This document shows positions 33,547-46,846 of a stretch of 64,000 bases of DNA, in pieces. Source of the stretch: Pleurostoma richardsiae (taxonomy: Eukaryota; Ascomycota; Sordariomycetes; Calosphaeriales; Pleurostomataceae). A program made the translations under genes and the position numbers. The notes beneath the pieces are model-generated. The model saw nothing but the letters and a program-made list of their open reading frames with translations, did no database searches and was not told the DNA's origin. Each line of letters opens with the position of its first letter. The first letter of the stretch is position 1. The stretch lies in the NCBI GenBank assembly GCA_030052745.1, contig JANBVO010000003.1, positions 868,001 through 932,000 of the forward strand, written 5' to 3'.

Positions 33547-36500
33547 TGTGGATTAGATTTTGCTTTCGGTGATACCGGACGGCGCCAGGCAGTCTTTTCC
33601 CTCCGGAGGCGTGCGATGTTCGCAGTTATTAGGTGCGGGAGTGCAGTGGTAGGTATTAGTAGATGCAGTCACGCCGCGGGCAGTTTGGTGCAGACCCGAC
33701 TTCGGAGAAATGATGATGGTGTCGATGCTTCGATTCCAAGGTCGTTCCAAGTTTTGCGAGTCGAGGGGATGGGAGGGGGTGGGTACTTTATGTAGGATGC
33801 CACTTCTCGAAAGAAGCTTGTTGTTAGGAGTGGCACCCAGGAGAGGAGGAGGTACACTGGAGATTGTATCTCTCAGATCTTCCGGAGCAGCTTCAAGCGT
33901 AAATCCACCGCGCCGTTGATCATCCCTGGGCAAGGATGCTATGCCCCCAGCTGTCACAAATATTGTGTGTGGGCCGGGAGCGCCTCCCAGAGAGGAACTC
34001 GGGGCTGTCCAGGGTCATAATGGTGATGGGCATAAGGTCGATCAGAGGTACTGCTCCAAAGACGCCAAGTACCCATAGCGCCCCCTGTTATTGGGGGGGC
34101 TCTGTGACTCGGAGGGGTGCATCGGGGTCATCCTTGGTGATGCTCACGCTTAATGCGCCGCCCGGTATGGCCCTTGTTACCATTTGTGCCCATCATCCGC
34201 GACAAGGGGCGGCCGTGGCAGTGTGCCAATGTACCTCTGCGACGCTGCTGCAGCGGAAAGCTACAAGCCGGTAGTGCGGTTGAGATCGAGGGATGTGAGG
34301 CATGACTTGCAAGGATCAGCATGGGATCGCTCCAAGCCAAACGGCACTGGCGAGACTGACTTATGCAACGGTCAAGGCCTAGACTAAAAGCTCAGAGCAG
34401 CGCAGTGGGGCCCAGGCCGGCCAATTTGCGTGAGGGAGACTTTGGCTCCGCGGGCTAAAGGTTCCGGCCAGTTGCCAACACCGTTTTCGTGTGCGAGAGG
34501 CGCCTCAGGGAAGCTGTGAACATTCCTGCCCCGGAATCCGTGGATGGAGGGCATCGCGCGAGGGTTGGGGGCCAGGTAACGGTTACCTCCCACCGTTGCC
34601 GTCCCGGAGCAATACTTGACAACGCAGTGGCCCAGCAGATGCGCCCTCCCCTGTCATGCTGGGCCCGCAGTTATGCAGTGGCCACGGACCACTTTACCTG
34701 ATCGGGAGCCTGAAGCCGTTCCCCAGAAGCTGGTCTGGTCTGTGAGCAACCCCTGGTGTTTTGGAACCGGGGCCTCCCCTGCCACCCACATTGCCCGCTT
34801 GAGACTCCTTCGACTTTCTTGTTATGCCTGATATAGGGTGAGGCCACATCGGCTTCATCAATGCCCTCTCGCAGGCGTGCTTGGCCCGCGCTGTGACCGG
34901 ATTCTCCAGCTGATCTTATGCCGTCCGTCCTTTTCCTAAGGCAAAAGCTGCCAACCCAAAGAATTGCGAAACAAGATGGTCCCAAGCTTCGGATGACGGC
35001 TGTCTGTGTTCCAGAATGCTTCTCATCCGTTCATTCCACGCAGGAGAATTTGTCAACGAGCCGGCTCGGGTGTGCAAGAGATCTCCCCAGATCCGCCGTC
35101 TCCTTCTACCGATTCGCATCGACGCATGGCGCCCTGATGCGCTGCAGGGCTTGGACCGGTTTTCTTCAGCGTTTGGACCGTGAGAAGTTCCGCTTGTGAG
35201 AAGTGTTGATTGCCCCTTCGTCTAAAGTACGAGACACGGCAAAGGAAGGCGGACTGACGCACGGTACTTCGGCACCCGAGTTGAGTGCACCATGCTAGAT
35301 GTACACCTGATACTGGCCCCTGCTATCGCGGGGATATAGTACGCGGAATGTCTCTAACACACTGAGCAAGCCTAACAGCCGGATGATGTTTAGAGTACCT
35401 CGAAACCAAAGGCAGCTCCGTGGAAACGGACAGGATGTCACGGCTCTCTTGACCAGCAAAGTTAGTGGCACATTCCGTGCACGGTACATCCTACTGTAGT
35501 AATCGGTTAAGCATAACTGCGTCACCGTGAGAGAGTTGGTGGATCCGCAGGTTGAGCAATAACACAGGAGTAGCCCAGGAGGTTGGCCGATAGAGTAGTG
35601 CGCTTCGGAGAGCTCACCACGGCTACCTGTCCAATTCTAAGGAATCCAGCGCGAGGCAGGACGAAAGCCTTGGGTCCGTCGGTCTGGGGTTCGTAATTCC
35701 TGAGCCAGGCTTTGAAGATGCCATCCAGGGCTTTTGGTCTACACATCTTAAGACATCACTGGCTGGCTTCCTCAGGAAACAGCCCGGGGAAGCTTTCACA
35801 GAAACAAAAAGCCTAATCTGAAATGATCGTCCCAGGTCGGCATCAGGGAAGCTTGGTCTTCGCAAGGGTGGCTTGCCCATGGTTGGCATTTGCCCCCCTG
35901 GAGGGCCGTGATCGCCTGCGTGGAAGGGACGGCGGTCGAGCAGGGGTAGCACGGAAAGACATTGGTCCTGTCTGGGCTGGAGCTGGGGGTGCCTGGGGCC
36001 GGTCTGGGCGAGTCAGAGAAGGGGTCGGGACAGGGTTCCGAAGGAGCTTGAGGTACCGAAACGCCAACAAGTTGGTTATCTGTGACAAAGGCATGAAGGG
36101 AAGGCTGGAGTTCCGAGAGGCATGTGTCTCGGTGTCACCCCGCCTGGCAAAACCTCGACAATCCTGGCACGGACAAGGTTGGATGTTGGGACGATTCCGT
36201 CGCGGAGTGACCGACTTGACAGCTGCGTCATCCCACGGATTGACATTCGTGTGTCTCGTCCAGACTTTGAGAGCAATCAACGAAGCCAGCGCCTTGACAG
36301 TTATCGGAGCTTATCCATCCCAACTATGCGGCAAGGTTTCAAGCAGTCCGAATCATGTGCTGCGCTCTGATGTATCCCGTCATCCGGTGTTTTGCCACGT
36401 AGTATCGTCGGCCGCGCCCTTGCCGCCCTCGGGTGAAGCAACCGCACAGCGCAGGTCAATAGGCGATTGCAAAGATATTCGTGATACGGCGGGCGGAATG

Positions 36501-39500
36501 GAGGCTGAGACAGAAGGGGAACATCGCGCCAAAATAGAAAGCAGATTGGCGTTCTTGAGGTGTGTGCTAGCTGTCCAACGTGGGACACGGCGGGCCGGCA
36601 TGGCCGCCACAAAGATGGCGATGCCGCTTCCACGCCGGACTAGTCTCAGACTAACGTGGACCATCACCGGCGCGGCACGTGCATGCCATACGCCGTCCTC
36701 ATGCCGTCCAACCGTCCTGCCCAGAACAATAGTCGCGGAGCAACGGTGGAAGCTTAGAAGGAGCATTGCTTTTCTCCCAGGCCGCACCTGCATACCTGCC
36801 GGACCGGTCCATGGTGCCTAGTGCTGTTCCAGAAGAAGCTCTTCACCGGTCTCTGGCACGAAAGGCGGTGCCCAATCTGTCCATTACGGGGAATGCACGG
36901 ACAAGGTCTAGGGTCGTTTCCGTACCAGTCGATGATGTCGATTTTCCCGCGTGGTGGCTTCAATATCGTCTCCTTTGAGCCAGCAACAATAGGAGATCTC
37001 CTGCAGCCTACGCGGATCTGGACATGCCGGCAACTCCATCGAAGGTGCAGAGCTAGTACGGCGGGAATGACGAAATCCCTCGAGGCTCTCGCACTTGTTA
37101 GGCTTGCCTGGACGGATCAGCAGCGTAGCGATTGTTTTGCCTAGGGCACTACCGTCCAACCGAGCTGCCCGCTTATCATTCCTCGGTCAGGAGCTCTGGG
37201 CGACGGAAAGGGTTAGGTAGAGAGGCGCACGATGGGGGATAGATATAACGGTCTCTTGGTAGCATTCGTGTGACAACAATCGTAGTTGGTAGTATTATCA
37301 TCGAGTCGCCCTGGACCCCACTCTGGTGCTTTCTCCAGTAGCTATTGGATCCTCTGGCGGAGCATATCCGTCGAACGTTCTATCTAATAAGCCCAGCTTT
37401 CGGGTAGAGTCCAGATCTAGAAGCGCTGTCGTAGTGACCTCGTGCTCGTGAGCGGTTCATGGCTGAAGCTCTAAAGAATGTGTGGTTAGAGACGGTGGTA
37501 CCTCGGAGCCTCTTTGATTGGCAGTGCCTATATCAACTGACATATATCCTTCTCGACATTACATGGCGGCCGTCCGCCCAACCGCCCACAGCCAAAAGGC
37601 CCCCGGGCTAGGTGTACCCGCTGCACCGTTCCAAGTGGATATTATCCGACTCGTAGCGCGGCCGATCAACGTGGCGCTGCTTTAGTGCCCTTCGCTTAGA
37701 GGCAGATGTGAGAAGTCTCTCGATGGATGCGCTCCTATTCCGTATCCCGTAGCACGCCCCGTCCACATGTTTCTCCTAACCGCCTCGTAGTGCGTGTTGT
37801 ACGAATAGGTGACGACACGGCAGAGACCAGTGGCTGTTTAAAACCCCGGAGAGGAAGGGATATCGCTCAGCCGTAGTCTAGTGGCCAGTTATCCGATGCA
37901 GTCGCTCGCAGCCATGATACAGAACTGGACTGTCCTTGGCGGTTGCGGAAGCCCCCTTCTCCGGTGACCTGAGGCTCTCCAGGGTTTTAAATTCCTCTCT
38001 GCCCAGGGGGTAGGTACCTGCGGGTATCTGTGGCAGGATTGGCGCGGGGTCCCATGCATGATCATCCTTGAGCCCAGGTCTGTTACGGAAAGTGAGCCGA
38101 AAGCCAAGCCATCCCATCATGACGTTGCATGTCGCTGATCACGTCCCCGAATTTCCAAGCGTCGACTGCTCAGCGTCTTCGACTGCGTGACCGTTGGGAA
38201 TGAGGACACCTGGGCCGATTGCCGGCTGTGAGCGAGGAGATCGATTGGCGCTAATGAGCCAAGCCAGCCAGTTTGTTCTTGCTCTGTTCTCAGCCCTGCA
38301 AGCGCCAAGCAGAGTGGCCGACTGTCGCTTCACAACTCAATGCTCGGTTCTGTTGGAGCTATGAGCTTTTGCGCGTGGCCGCAAGCCCGACCCCAAGACG
38401 CAAGTGGCCGTGCCTTGGCACTGCGCTTGCTCCCAATCTGTTCCCAAGAAGCTGCTCCAGCCCACTGCATCTGGACATTGTTGTAACGGCGGCCTGCCCG
38501 GCGTGGATGCGATGCGGTCTTTGCTCTGCTGGATTATGTACGGAGCATGATTATTGCAATCGTGGCTCGGCAGAGCAATGCACCGTTGCAGTGGGAGCAG
38601 AGCCCGGGGGTGGTGGACGCGTCGGGAGCAGGGAGCCGGGGAAGACTTCCAAAAGTGAGGATAGGGACGAGAGATCTGTCGATCATTGCAGGGGGCTTGG
38701 TGGGGGGGATCTTCCCGATCCATGGAAACGGGCGGCTGCTCCTTTCTGCACTCATCACACGGATCCGCGGTTGGCAAGTGCACACTGAAGCCACCAACCA
38801 ACCTCTTCAATATCTTCATACCTAAGAACCGACAGGGGAGCACAGAATTACATTAGGTTGCCTGCCAGGCGGTCCAGGTCATGCTCTCGCTTGTGCTGGG
38901 TACCTACTCCGTACCTCCTGAGGAGGTATTCCGTACATGCTACCACCTGAAAAGGCAAGACAACTACGAATCGGGGTGAATTACGGGATGGAAGATCTCG
39001 CCTTCCGGGCCGAGAAGGACTTCCTACCTACCTAGGCGTACGGAGTACTGTACTCAGAGAGTGAAGTACGTAGTGACGTATTCCGTGCAAAGCGTTCGTA
39101 AAGGGGGAAGACGATGACATTCGCGATTCCGGAAGCGACGACACGGCACGGAGGAAGGCTCGCTCAATTTCTCACTTACCGTCTCTACATGAACCAATGT
39201 CAGGTACCTACTCCATACATTCTTCACAGGAATGAACAGGACCGCTGGTAGAGAATCCGCCTTTTGCAACGGCGCGCCGTCTAACAGACGCTATTGCCGC
39301 TTTGGTCTCTCCAACATTAAGGGAAGGAACGGCGCTAGAAGGTATGGAGCATCTGAGCAACGTCTAAAATTGGCCAAGATTGCAACCCGCTACCCCTCGA
39401 ATCTCTTGGGCTCTTGCCCAATTAGGAATCGCGCTGGGCTTCAGAAAACGTCCCGCTGGGGAGGGAATTGAAGGGAAGGAGCGACATGGGAACACAAGTG

Positions 39501-42500
39501 GACTTCGGCGTCTCCTGACCACCTACACAGTAGGCATGTACTTTGTGTGACCCTCTTGCGCAGACCTTCAATGCCAATGGCATCCGTTCTTTTACGGATT
39601 CATACGTAATATGCAGACCCCGCCATTCATATGTAGTTCTTCTCGTCCTCCTCCTTCAGAGCTGCGGGTTCAGCGATGTATGACTGCTTCGCGCTGAAGG
39701 ACCTCGGTATCTCGACTCTCCTTGCTCAAATTGGCAGTTCAACTCCTGTCACGTCCCCTCCGGCGGCCTACGCCGTTGCTTTTTGCTGACGTCTCCCTTC
39801 AATAGACCAATGCATCTCCGTTATGGATCGGGAGAGCCACCGCCCACCTCACGCCGTGGGGTGTCCTGTCCAAGCGGAGCACAGGCCATGGGTGATCTCC
39901 GGCTCCCACGGCGATCCGCAGGGGAATTTTGTCGGAAGGATCTCGCAGGGGTACAAGCACAGCTCCGCGCTACCGCCAGGGACGCACTCGAAGATCAACG
40001 TTGGCCGTACGGGGTACTGGTCGCCCCAAGCATATTACATAGCATGTACCTACACATGGTAGTGTTGTCTAGTGCTCTCGTTCCATCTGGCTACCTCACC
40101 TTTTTGCGTGTTAAAGCCCCAGAAGCCCTGCATGCAGCTCAAAAGCAAAACGGCGCGAGACGACGCGCAACCGACAAGCTAGGGCTAGCCTGCATATCGG
40201 TTAAACTTGCAATAGCGCAGATCATTAACCAACAGGGACGGAGAGGCGTCATTATGGCCTGAGAGCCCCTGGCACCGTTCTAGCTTTCCTACGCTACCGA
40301 TGCCATCCTCAACATCGCGTCGTCTTCGTTACATAGTAGACGCCACGGGTGAGACCGAGACCGCCGCCAGAGGTGTACATAGTACTGCATCGAAGTACGG
40401 AGATACAAGACGTTAACTGCCTGATGGGTGTAGCCGAGCTGCTAACTTCGTCAGGCAGGACGACTGCTGTACACTTCCATCCCGATCCAGTCCAACCTGT
40501 TGGAGAGGCGCAACCAGATCTTGCCGAGGAACGCCGGTTTGGATGGACACCTTGTCCTAATAACGCCACTTGGACCTCGAGGGGACATTATTTGTCTACC
40601 TCTTCGCCCGTCTTGCAGCAGTGTCTGCATGCAAGGTAATACCAAGCAGCTGCAGTGCAACATCATGTCTGGCTCGCTGCGGCCTTTACCAAGGCTATTG
40701 CTACGAACTTCGGGACTACCGACTGCTACATTCATTCCCTGTTTTCGCCCAAGCCCGCCCTGATTGAATATTCCTTCTCCTGCATGTCTACCCAGACACA
40801 TGAGGACACCCTTGGCCTTCACGGCGGTTGATCGCCGTGATGTGCGCGATGCCGTCAGCACGGCACGCCTTTGCTACCCTTGCGGAGCTGGAAGCAGGGT
40901 TCAAAACCGTTGGAAGGGCTACTGGGAAATCCGTCCACACCACCCCGGGCTTTGGGTGGCTGGCTGGTGGTAAAATGAAAATATTGGTGCTCTGTGACCA
41001 TAACGGGCTTCTTCCCCGTCGGATACACCATTAACTGTCTTTTTATACCCCAATCCGGAACTACAACACGTAGGGCTTTCGTCACTCCTGCTCAATGCGG
41101 GTATCTCAGGCATTCTGCGCAGCCCGAGGACCACAAATGATACAGTACGGAACCGTACGGGCATTTCATATTTCACATGTCACGGGAGAGCCATGTCTCA
41201 AGATTCTCAGTATGGTCCAGCAACGATCGAGGCTTCTCTTGATCGACCTTCCTGCACGATGGTCGGACGCCGTAAAATCTTCCGGAACATGACGGCTGCA
41301 AAGTTGCACTTGTTCCGATGGTAGTGCGGAGAACACTCTTTCGAGCCTGTGCCATGGGCGAGAGCGAGCGCTCCTCCAAGTCGGCAATAATCCGGGTTGT
41401 ACGACCCAAGGCCCTGGAATCCTACGTCCTTGTGCTCTGTCGAAGACCTCACATCTGTTGTATGACATCGAATGTAAATTCATACCAACCTACTCCAGTG
41501 ATTGATTGCATTTAGTGATATTTCTTCCTTCCTGCAGGGGTGGCATCAGCTCGACACTCTCTTGCGGTCGTTTCTCTCGAGTCTCGCTCAGTGGCTCAAG
41601 TGACCTAGATGGCGCCAGTAACTACCACTACCAACAAATCCGATGCAGCTCGATCACCTTCTGACACTAGTCTTGGACAGCATGCGCCCCGCTAGAGCAA
41701 GAGGTCCCCCTCTTCTCGGAGGTAGCGAGCAAGTCGTGATGGAGAAGATTGGGCGGGGTTGGACTTGTCACCAATGCAGCATTTCAGTGCCTGGGGAGGG
41801 AGATAGCGAACCAGTGGCTTCCTCTGAACCAAGGTCACTCTTCTTCGCAGTGGTTGGGCCTAACGGACGCCGTCTCTCGCAACCGTGTCCGAGGCCGCGG
41901 CACTGCATTCTAGCATCACCGCACCACCCTTCGCTGCCCTATTGGGAGCAGGACAGCATAGGGATGGCTAGAGGCGATCACTGTCCCTTGCTCCCCCTAC
42001 ATCACCTCGGAGAGGAAGGGCCGGGAGGTGATCCCTGGGTCACAGCGAAGTCTGAAGCCGAGCAGCACGAATGGCTAGCCAGTTGGAAAGTGTCTGATGG
42101 CCGTTGACTGGTCCTTCCCAACGAGCTTCTCATATCAGTTGCACACGGATAATTAACGGTGAAGAGGAGTGGCCGTCCATACCGCCAGCGTAGCCCTTCA
42201 CCCGAACTGGTGGCCAGGAGTCAAGGCTCCAGGCGAAACAGACTAGTCTTGCTCCCAAATTATGAATAGACAGAAGGACTCGGAACAGATGCAAACGTGA
42301 CGGTAACATCTTGCCTGCCTTTATGGCGATGATAAAGCCCCAAGCCCACCATACACCCGGAGGTTCCCCTAGTGGTCTCCGAACGGCTCGTCCAGCAATT
42401 ATTGTACCTCTTGGTGTATCTCTTGGTCGAGGCATCCTATACAGAGGCCGGGCAGATCGTGACGCGAAGCAGTGCTAAGTACTAGTACTTCGTATCTTCC

Positions 42501-44459
42501 CTGCCACATGCTTTGCGTCTCTCCTTTCGCCAGCACCTCAGTATGTCGATGCGACGTTGGCGATGGCCCTCTTCCCCGTGGGTGGAGCGCCTCCGTGAAT
42601 CACTTGACTCAAGCCACTTCGTGGGCTGCTGCGGCAGTCCATTCCAGAAGGGTTCGAACCGTGTCTTCGAGGGATCGACCGCAATAGGCAAACACCTCGT
42701 GAGCGACCCGTGTGACTTCTGAACCGACAAATCAGCCCTAGCGAGATGTTGTACAACCTTGCCACTGGGCGACCAGCAAAGAAACTTTCCGAGAAAGGGG
42801 CGTCTTCCGCTCAGATAGCTGGCGGGCAGATTTCGCGGCAAGACAGGAATGGTCCGGCTTCATCCTGTCACCTAGGTATTCCCACACTGCCGTCGTTCTT
42901 GGTTCGCCCCCTACCCGGCCACCCGGGGTAGAGAAGCCGTGGCGATCGGAACCGGACGGGGGAGGATTTGCGCGACCACGCAGCCCAAGCCAGCCAGCCA
43001 TCCAGCCATTACGCATGTACACTGAGGAGTCGCAAGGAGACGGTGTCGCCCACCGTCGCCGCGGAATCAACCAGCCGGCATATCTCCGTCTCGTGGGGCC
43101 GCTCTGGGCTCCGCTGGTTCATGATCAAGAAGCATCCAGACACTACCCGCTCGCCACGGCGTAGGCGGGAGAACCATAGCGTCTGCCGAGTGCAAAGCTC
43201 GACGGAAGGCGGAGGCAGCAACCTGGGCGCCCTACAACTTCGACGTCTGGGCCCGCACGCAAGAATGCAGGCTCGGCAATAGCGCTGTCCCTCGACGGCC
43301 AATCATCCCGCCAGGGCCGGCCCCCTGCGGCTCTAGCCATGAGGAGAGAGGGCTCTAGCTAGCGGGCGCTGGGGGGCCTCCCGCTGCTGAAAACGAGGGC
43401 GGGCCGCAGAGCGGGAACCTTTTCCAGTAGAGCCAGAAGAGAGACGATCAGTTATCTCCTGCGTCTTCCGGAGTCCGGATCTTGGGTTGGGAAACGGCGC
43501 CGGCGCCTCGACAACGCGCGAGGCTTGCGCACGGGCGAACACCCAGAAAAGAGCGCTAGGCCGAACCGAAACACACATGCCTTAGCCTGCAGCTGGGCAA
43601 CTGAGGGGGAGAAGCTCCCAAAAGCAGGAATTGCAGGACTGATCGTGATGACCGCGCAGAGACACACACCCCTTCCTTCCACTAGGAGGACCGGTGGCTG
43701 GATCAACAAGTGGGAGCTCCTTTTCGTGTACGTGTTGCTAGTGATGACTAGTATACAGACAAAGACCCCTCGAGAACCACCCCCCCCCCGCTCCAGATCT
43801 ACCATAGTCCAACAAAACACACAAGGGAGGACCGCAAAGTCCGCGACAAACTCCCCTAACGCCGCGAGTGTGTTGCACAGATTTTCAGAGGCCAGAGGAG
43901 ACATTGAAAAGGCAAAAAAAAAAAAGAAAAAGCAGTGATGGATCGTCCACCCCGCCGAGTTGCCGAACGCCCTTTCTCCGTCCGCCAGCCAGACTACGCC
44001 GTCCTGTAAAAGGTCCACGGTGAGAGTTGTTGTTAGGGGCAAGACGTGAGTAGAATGTGTCTGCGGCTCTCGTCAAGGACGAACCGATGCTGTACTGCCG
44101 GCGAGGAGGCTGCTTGTCTTGTGGCTTGTGACCTCTGTGGCCTTCGCCGTTGAGGCACTCCACCATCCTTCTTGACCACCGACAGCATATCGTGCCTCTC
44201 CCTTCCGTCCCCTTCCCCCATCATCCCTCATTCATCCCTTTGCATGCCATCGTCAATCCTTTATCAGACAAAAGAAATTAAGCAGGTGGAGCAAGCTCGA
44301 ACCCGGAAGCGAAGGAAGATCATTTTGTGTGTATGATCATGTTATGCATGTTCAATGGTATCTCAACACGCCCTGTGGCAAAAGAAAATCCTGCCATGAT
44401 GCAAGTACGAAAAAGGGGGCAGAAATCAGCGAAGTCGCTTGCAGAGTTATGAGGCCGGC
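33547..44459. other. Gene-poor 10.9-kb tract
   Basis: No recognised gene was found here, although the tract makes up a sixth of the window. The left ~600 bases should hold the promoter of the C2H2 gene. The longest open frame is 35823-36821 (plus, 332 codons from a real ATG), Arg-rich and without domain. TACGGAGTA-like palindromes cluster around 38.9-39.2 kb. A C-run and A-run occur at 43785 and 43915. GC content is not strongly lowered, so heavy RIP decay is not obvious. It may hold regulatory DNA, non-coding RNAs or orphan genes. Confidence 0.35.
38900..39060. repeat. Cluster of TACGGAGTA-type palindromes
   Basis: A hairpin ACCTCC-TGA-GGAGGT lies at 38913-38927, flanked by TACTCCGTAC (38905-38914) and TATTCCGTAC. 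A second palindrome, GTACGGAGTACTGTAC, is near 39038-39053, followed by GTACGTAGTGACGTATTCCG. Such small palindromic words are scattered in fungal intergenic DNA and may be remnants of short mobile repeats. Confidence 0.45.
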
Positions 44460-46846
44460 TTAGACGCGGGCGATGGGCTTGCGGCGGACGATGAACGGGC
44501 TGGGCATCTCGTCCTTCTCGGGGTCCCAGACGGCCACCGGCTCCGAGGCGGTGCCCCGGTGCTGCGCGCCGGCGACGTGCTCCTTGAAGGCGCGCTTCGG
44601 GCTGACGTTGCCGTTCTCGGCGCCGACCACGGCGCTGAGCGGCCGGCCGCCGGCGCGGGCCTGCTGGAGCTCGACGAGGGTGCGCCCCTTGATGCTGTTG
44701 CTCTTCGGCGCGCACTTGCTGACGAACCCGGCCGCCTGCTGCTGCTGCTGCTGCTGCTGCTGGACCTCCAGGTCCTTCTTGGTGATGGAGGGCTTGCGGA
44801 TCAGCTGCGGGCCGTCGGAGCCGCTGTGGTTGTTGTTGTTGCCGGACAGCGCCGGCACCAGGTTGGCGGCGGAGGGGATCTTGCTCAGCCGGCGGCTGGG
44901 CGAGGTGCCGCGCTCGCGGAGGGCGCCATTGCTGCGCTCCCGGCGGAGGTCCTGGTTCGAGCCCATGGTGGGAATAGCACCGGTGGTCTTCGAGGGGGCG
45001 GGGAGCGAGGGCTGAGGTTTCAGCCTGTTGACCGGGGCGGTCTTCTGGTGGAGCAGCTGGGGTCGCTGCTTTGAAACGAACGGGTTCTTGCTTGACTTGA
45101 TCATGCGGGTCGGGGAAGGCATGACAACCTCGTCCTCGGAGTCGGAGTCAGAGCCGAGTCCCAGCGTCTCTCGCGCAGTATCCCATCTCGGATCGCTAGT
45201 GCCAAGTGTTGGGGGCGCCGCGAAAATGGTCGGCTGGTTGGCATTGGGTGCCTTGGTCACGGCATTCCGCCGTGGCGAGAGAGACAGCGACGCAATAGCG
45301 ATAGGTGAAGGGGAACCCATCTCAATGTCCATCGGGGTGCCGACGAACATGGTCTGGGCGCGGCCGAACGGAGTCCGAGCCTTCTTGACGTCCTGCGCCG
45401 AAGTGTCGGGGGAGTCTACGGAGAGTTCCGTGATGTCTGTTGTTGACGGGAACTCGCCGTCTGCGCTGCCGGCTCCGATGGACGAATGTGGGTAATCCGA
45501 CTTGGTGACCGACGAGGAGAAGTCCTGCGGCTCGTGTTCGCTGAACGTCACTGTCTTCCTCTGCTGTTGTATCTCCACTTCCACCCGGGCTTGCACCTCC
45601 TGCTCGAACTTCTTCTGCAGGTGCTCGATCTCCTCGTTGACCAAGCGGTCAATTTCCAGCCGCGCCTTGACTTCCCACTCTCTCCGTAACGACGAGTCGA
45701 TCTCGTGCCGGATGCAGGCTTTGTCGGCGTCCATCGAGGAGATCTTGTGCTCGAGCTCCCGCATCTTCTTGTCGAATGTCTCTTCCTTGAGCTTCAGGAT
45801 CCGGCTCATCTCGACAACCTCCTTCTCCTTGCGCATAAGTCGCACGACGGGCAGGTTCAGCAGCGTGGCGGTGTCGGGACGCCGGTCGGGGTTCACGCGC
45901 AGGCAGTCCTTGATCACCGCCGTGAGCTCCGTTGAGTATACCGCAGGAAGCGGGGCGACCTTGCCCTCCTTGATCTTCTGCACGAGCTGGAAGTGAGACT
46001 TGGCGTTGAAAGGCGGCTCCCGAGTGCAGAGCTCGTAGATGATGCATCCCAACGACCAGATGTCGGACTTCAGTGTGTACTTCTCTGCCGCACATATCTC
46101 TGGGGACATGTAGAAGGGCGTTCCGACATACGTTGAGGCGAAATCATGAGACTGGATCATCTTGGAGAGGCCAAAATCGCCCAGCTTGACGGAGTTGTCC
46201 TCGCCGAGGAAGACTGCATTTCCGAGTCAGAGACGCCCACAAGTCCTGCATTGACAGCCAACTCACCATTTTCAGGCTTCAAATCCCGATGCAAAATCGT
46301 CATTCCTCCAGTTGGCGCCTTGGGTTTCGCAGCAGCTCCCAGCCCCAACACATTCTTCCCAACCTCAGGCGGATCGATTCCGTAGTGACATCGATACAGC
46401 GCAGTGACCAGCTGCGCAAAGATGCTCCAAACGAATGACTCCTCTGCATACTGGTTCTTCTGCTGCAGCTCGCGAATGACACGGCCCAGGTCGCCGTTAC
46501 CGCAATACTCCATGTACAGATGCAGGTCCTGGGTCGCCTTGAGATGCTCTCGATGGTAGTAGCCGACGATGTTTGGGTGCCTCAGAGTGGACAGGATCTG
46601 AAACTCAGCATGCAGCTGCTCGCGCTCCTTTTGTGACATCTTGAGGTAGCTGATCTCCTTGCGGCAGAGGACCATGCCGTCCATCTTGCGCCGCACCTTT
46701 CGGATGACTCCAAAGGAGCCATGGCCTTTGTTAATGGAGCAGACAGTGTTAGTAATACCCTCGAATGGAAGATTTGTGCATCGGAGGGAGGTGCAGCGTG
46801 ACATACCGATCTTCTCCAGCACCTCATACTTGTCGCTCTCCGACAT
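44460..46846 (-). CDS. nimA: NIMA-type mitotic serine/threonine kinase
   Basis: NIMA promotes entry into mitosis and nuclear-pore opening in filamentous fungi (NIM-1 in Neurospora). Three exons fit: 46846-46807, 46725-46267 and 46213-44460, giving 750 residues. The first intron interrupts the Gly loop, giving KIGHGSFGVIRKV. The catalytic Lys is in CRKEISY, the HRDLKPEN loop ends at about residue 166, then LGDFGLSK and the activation segment STYVGTPFYMSPE. After the kinase domain (to about 270) is a coiled coil (~285-385) for dimerisation. The long tail is Ser/Pro-rich with a Q9 run, (T/S)P sites and RTPFGRAQTMFVG. It ends FIVRRKPIARV. I chose the ATG at 46846; the frame upstream starts only with GTG. 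It is divergent from the ankyrin-BTB gene. Confidence 0.95.
44736..44762. repeat. CTG/CAG trinucleotide repeat (9 units) in the NIMA gene
   Basis: Nine uninterrupted CTG units on the plus strand read as Q9 in the NIMA C-terminal tail. Pure codon repetition (no CAA) makes it prone to length change between strains. Confidence 0.95.

Noticed and set aside
37866-37930. tRNA-like 5' half (GCCGTAGTCTAGTGG, resembling an A box)
   Set aside because: No matching B box (GGTTCRANTCC) or closing acceptor stem follows within 60 bases.
42650-42665. GGTTCGAACC, a B-box-like word
   Set aside because: It is simply palindromic; no A box or acceptor stem at the right distance.
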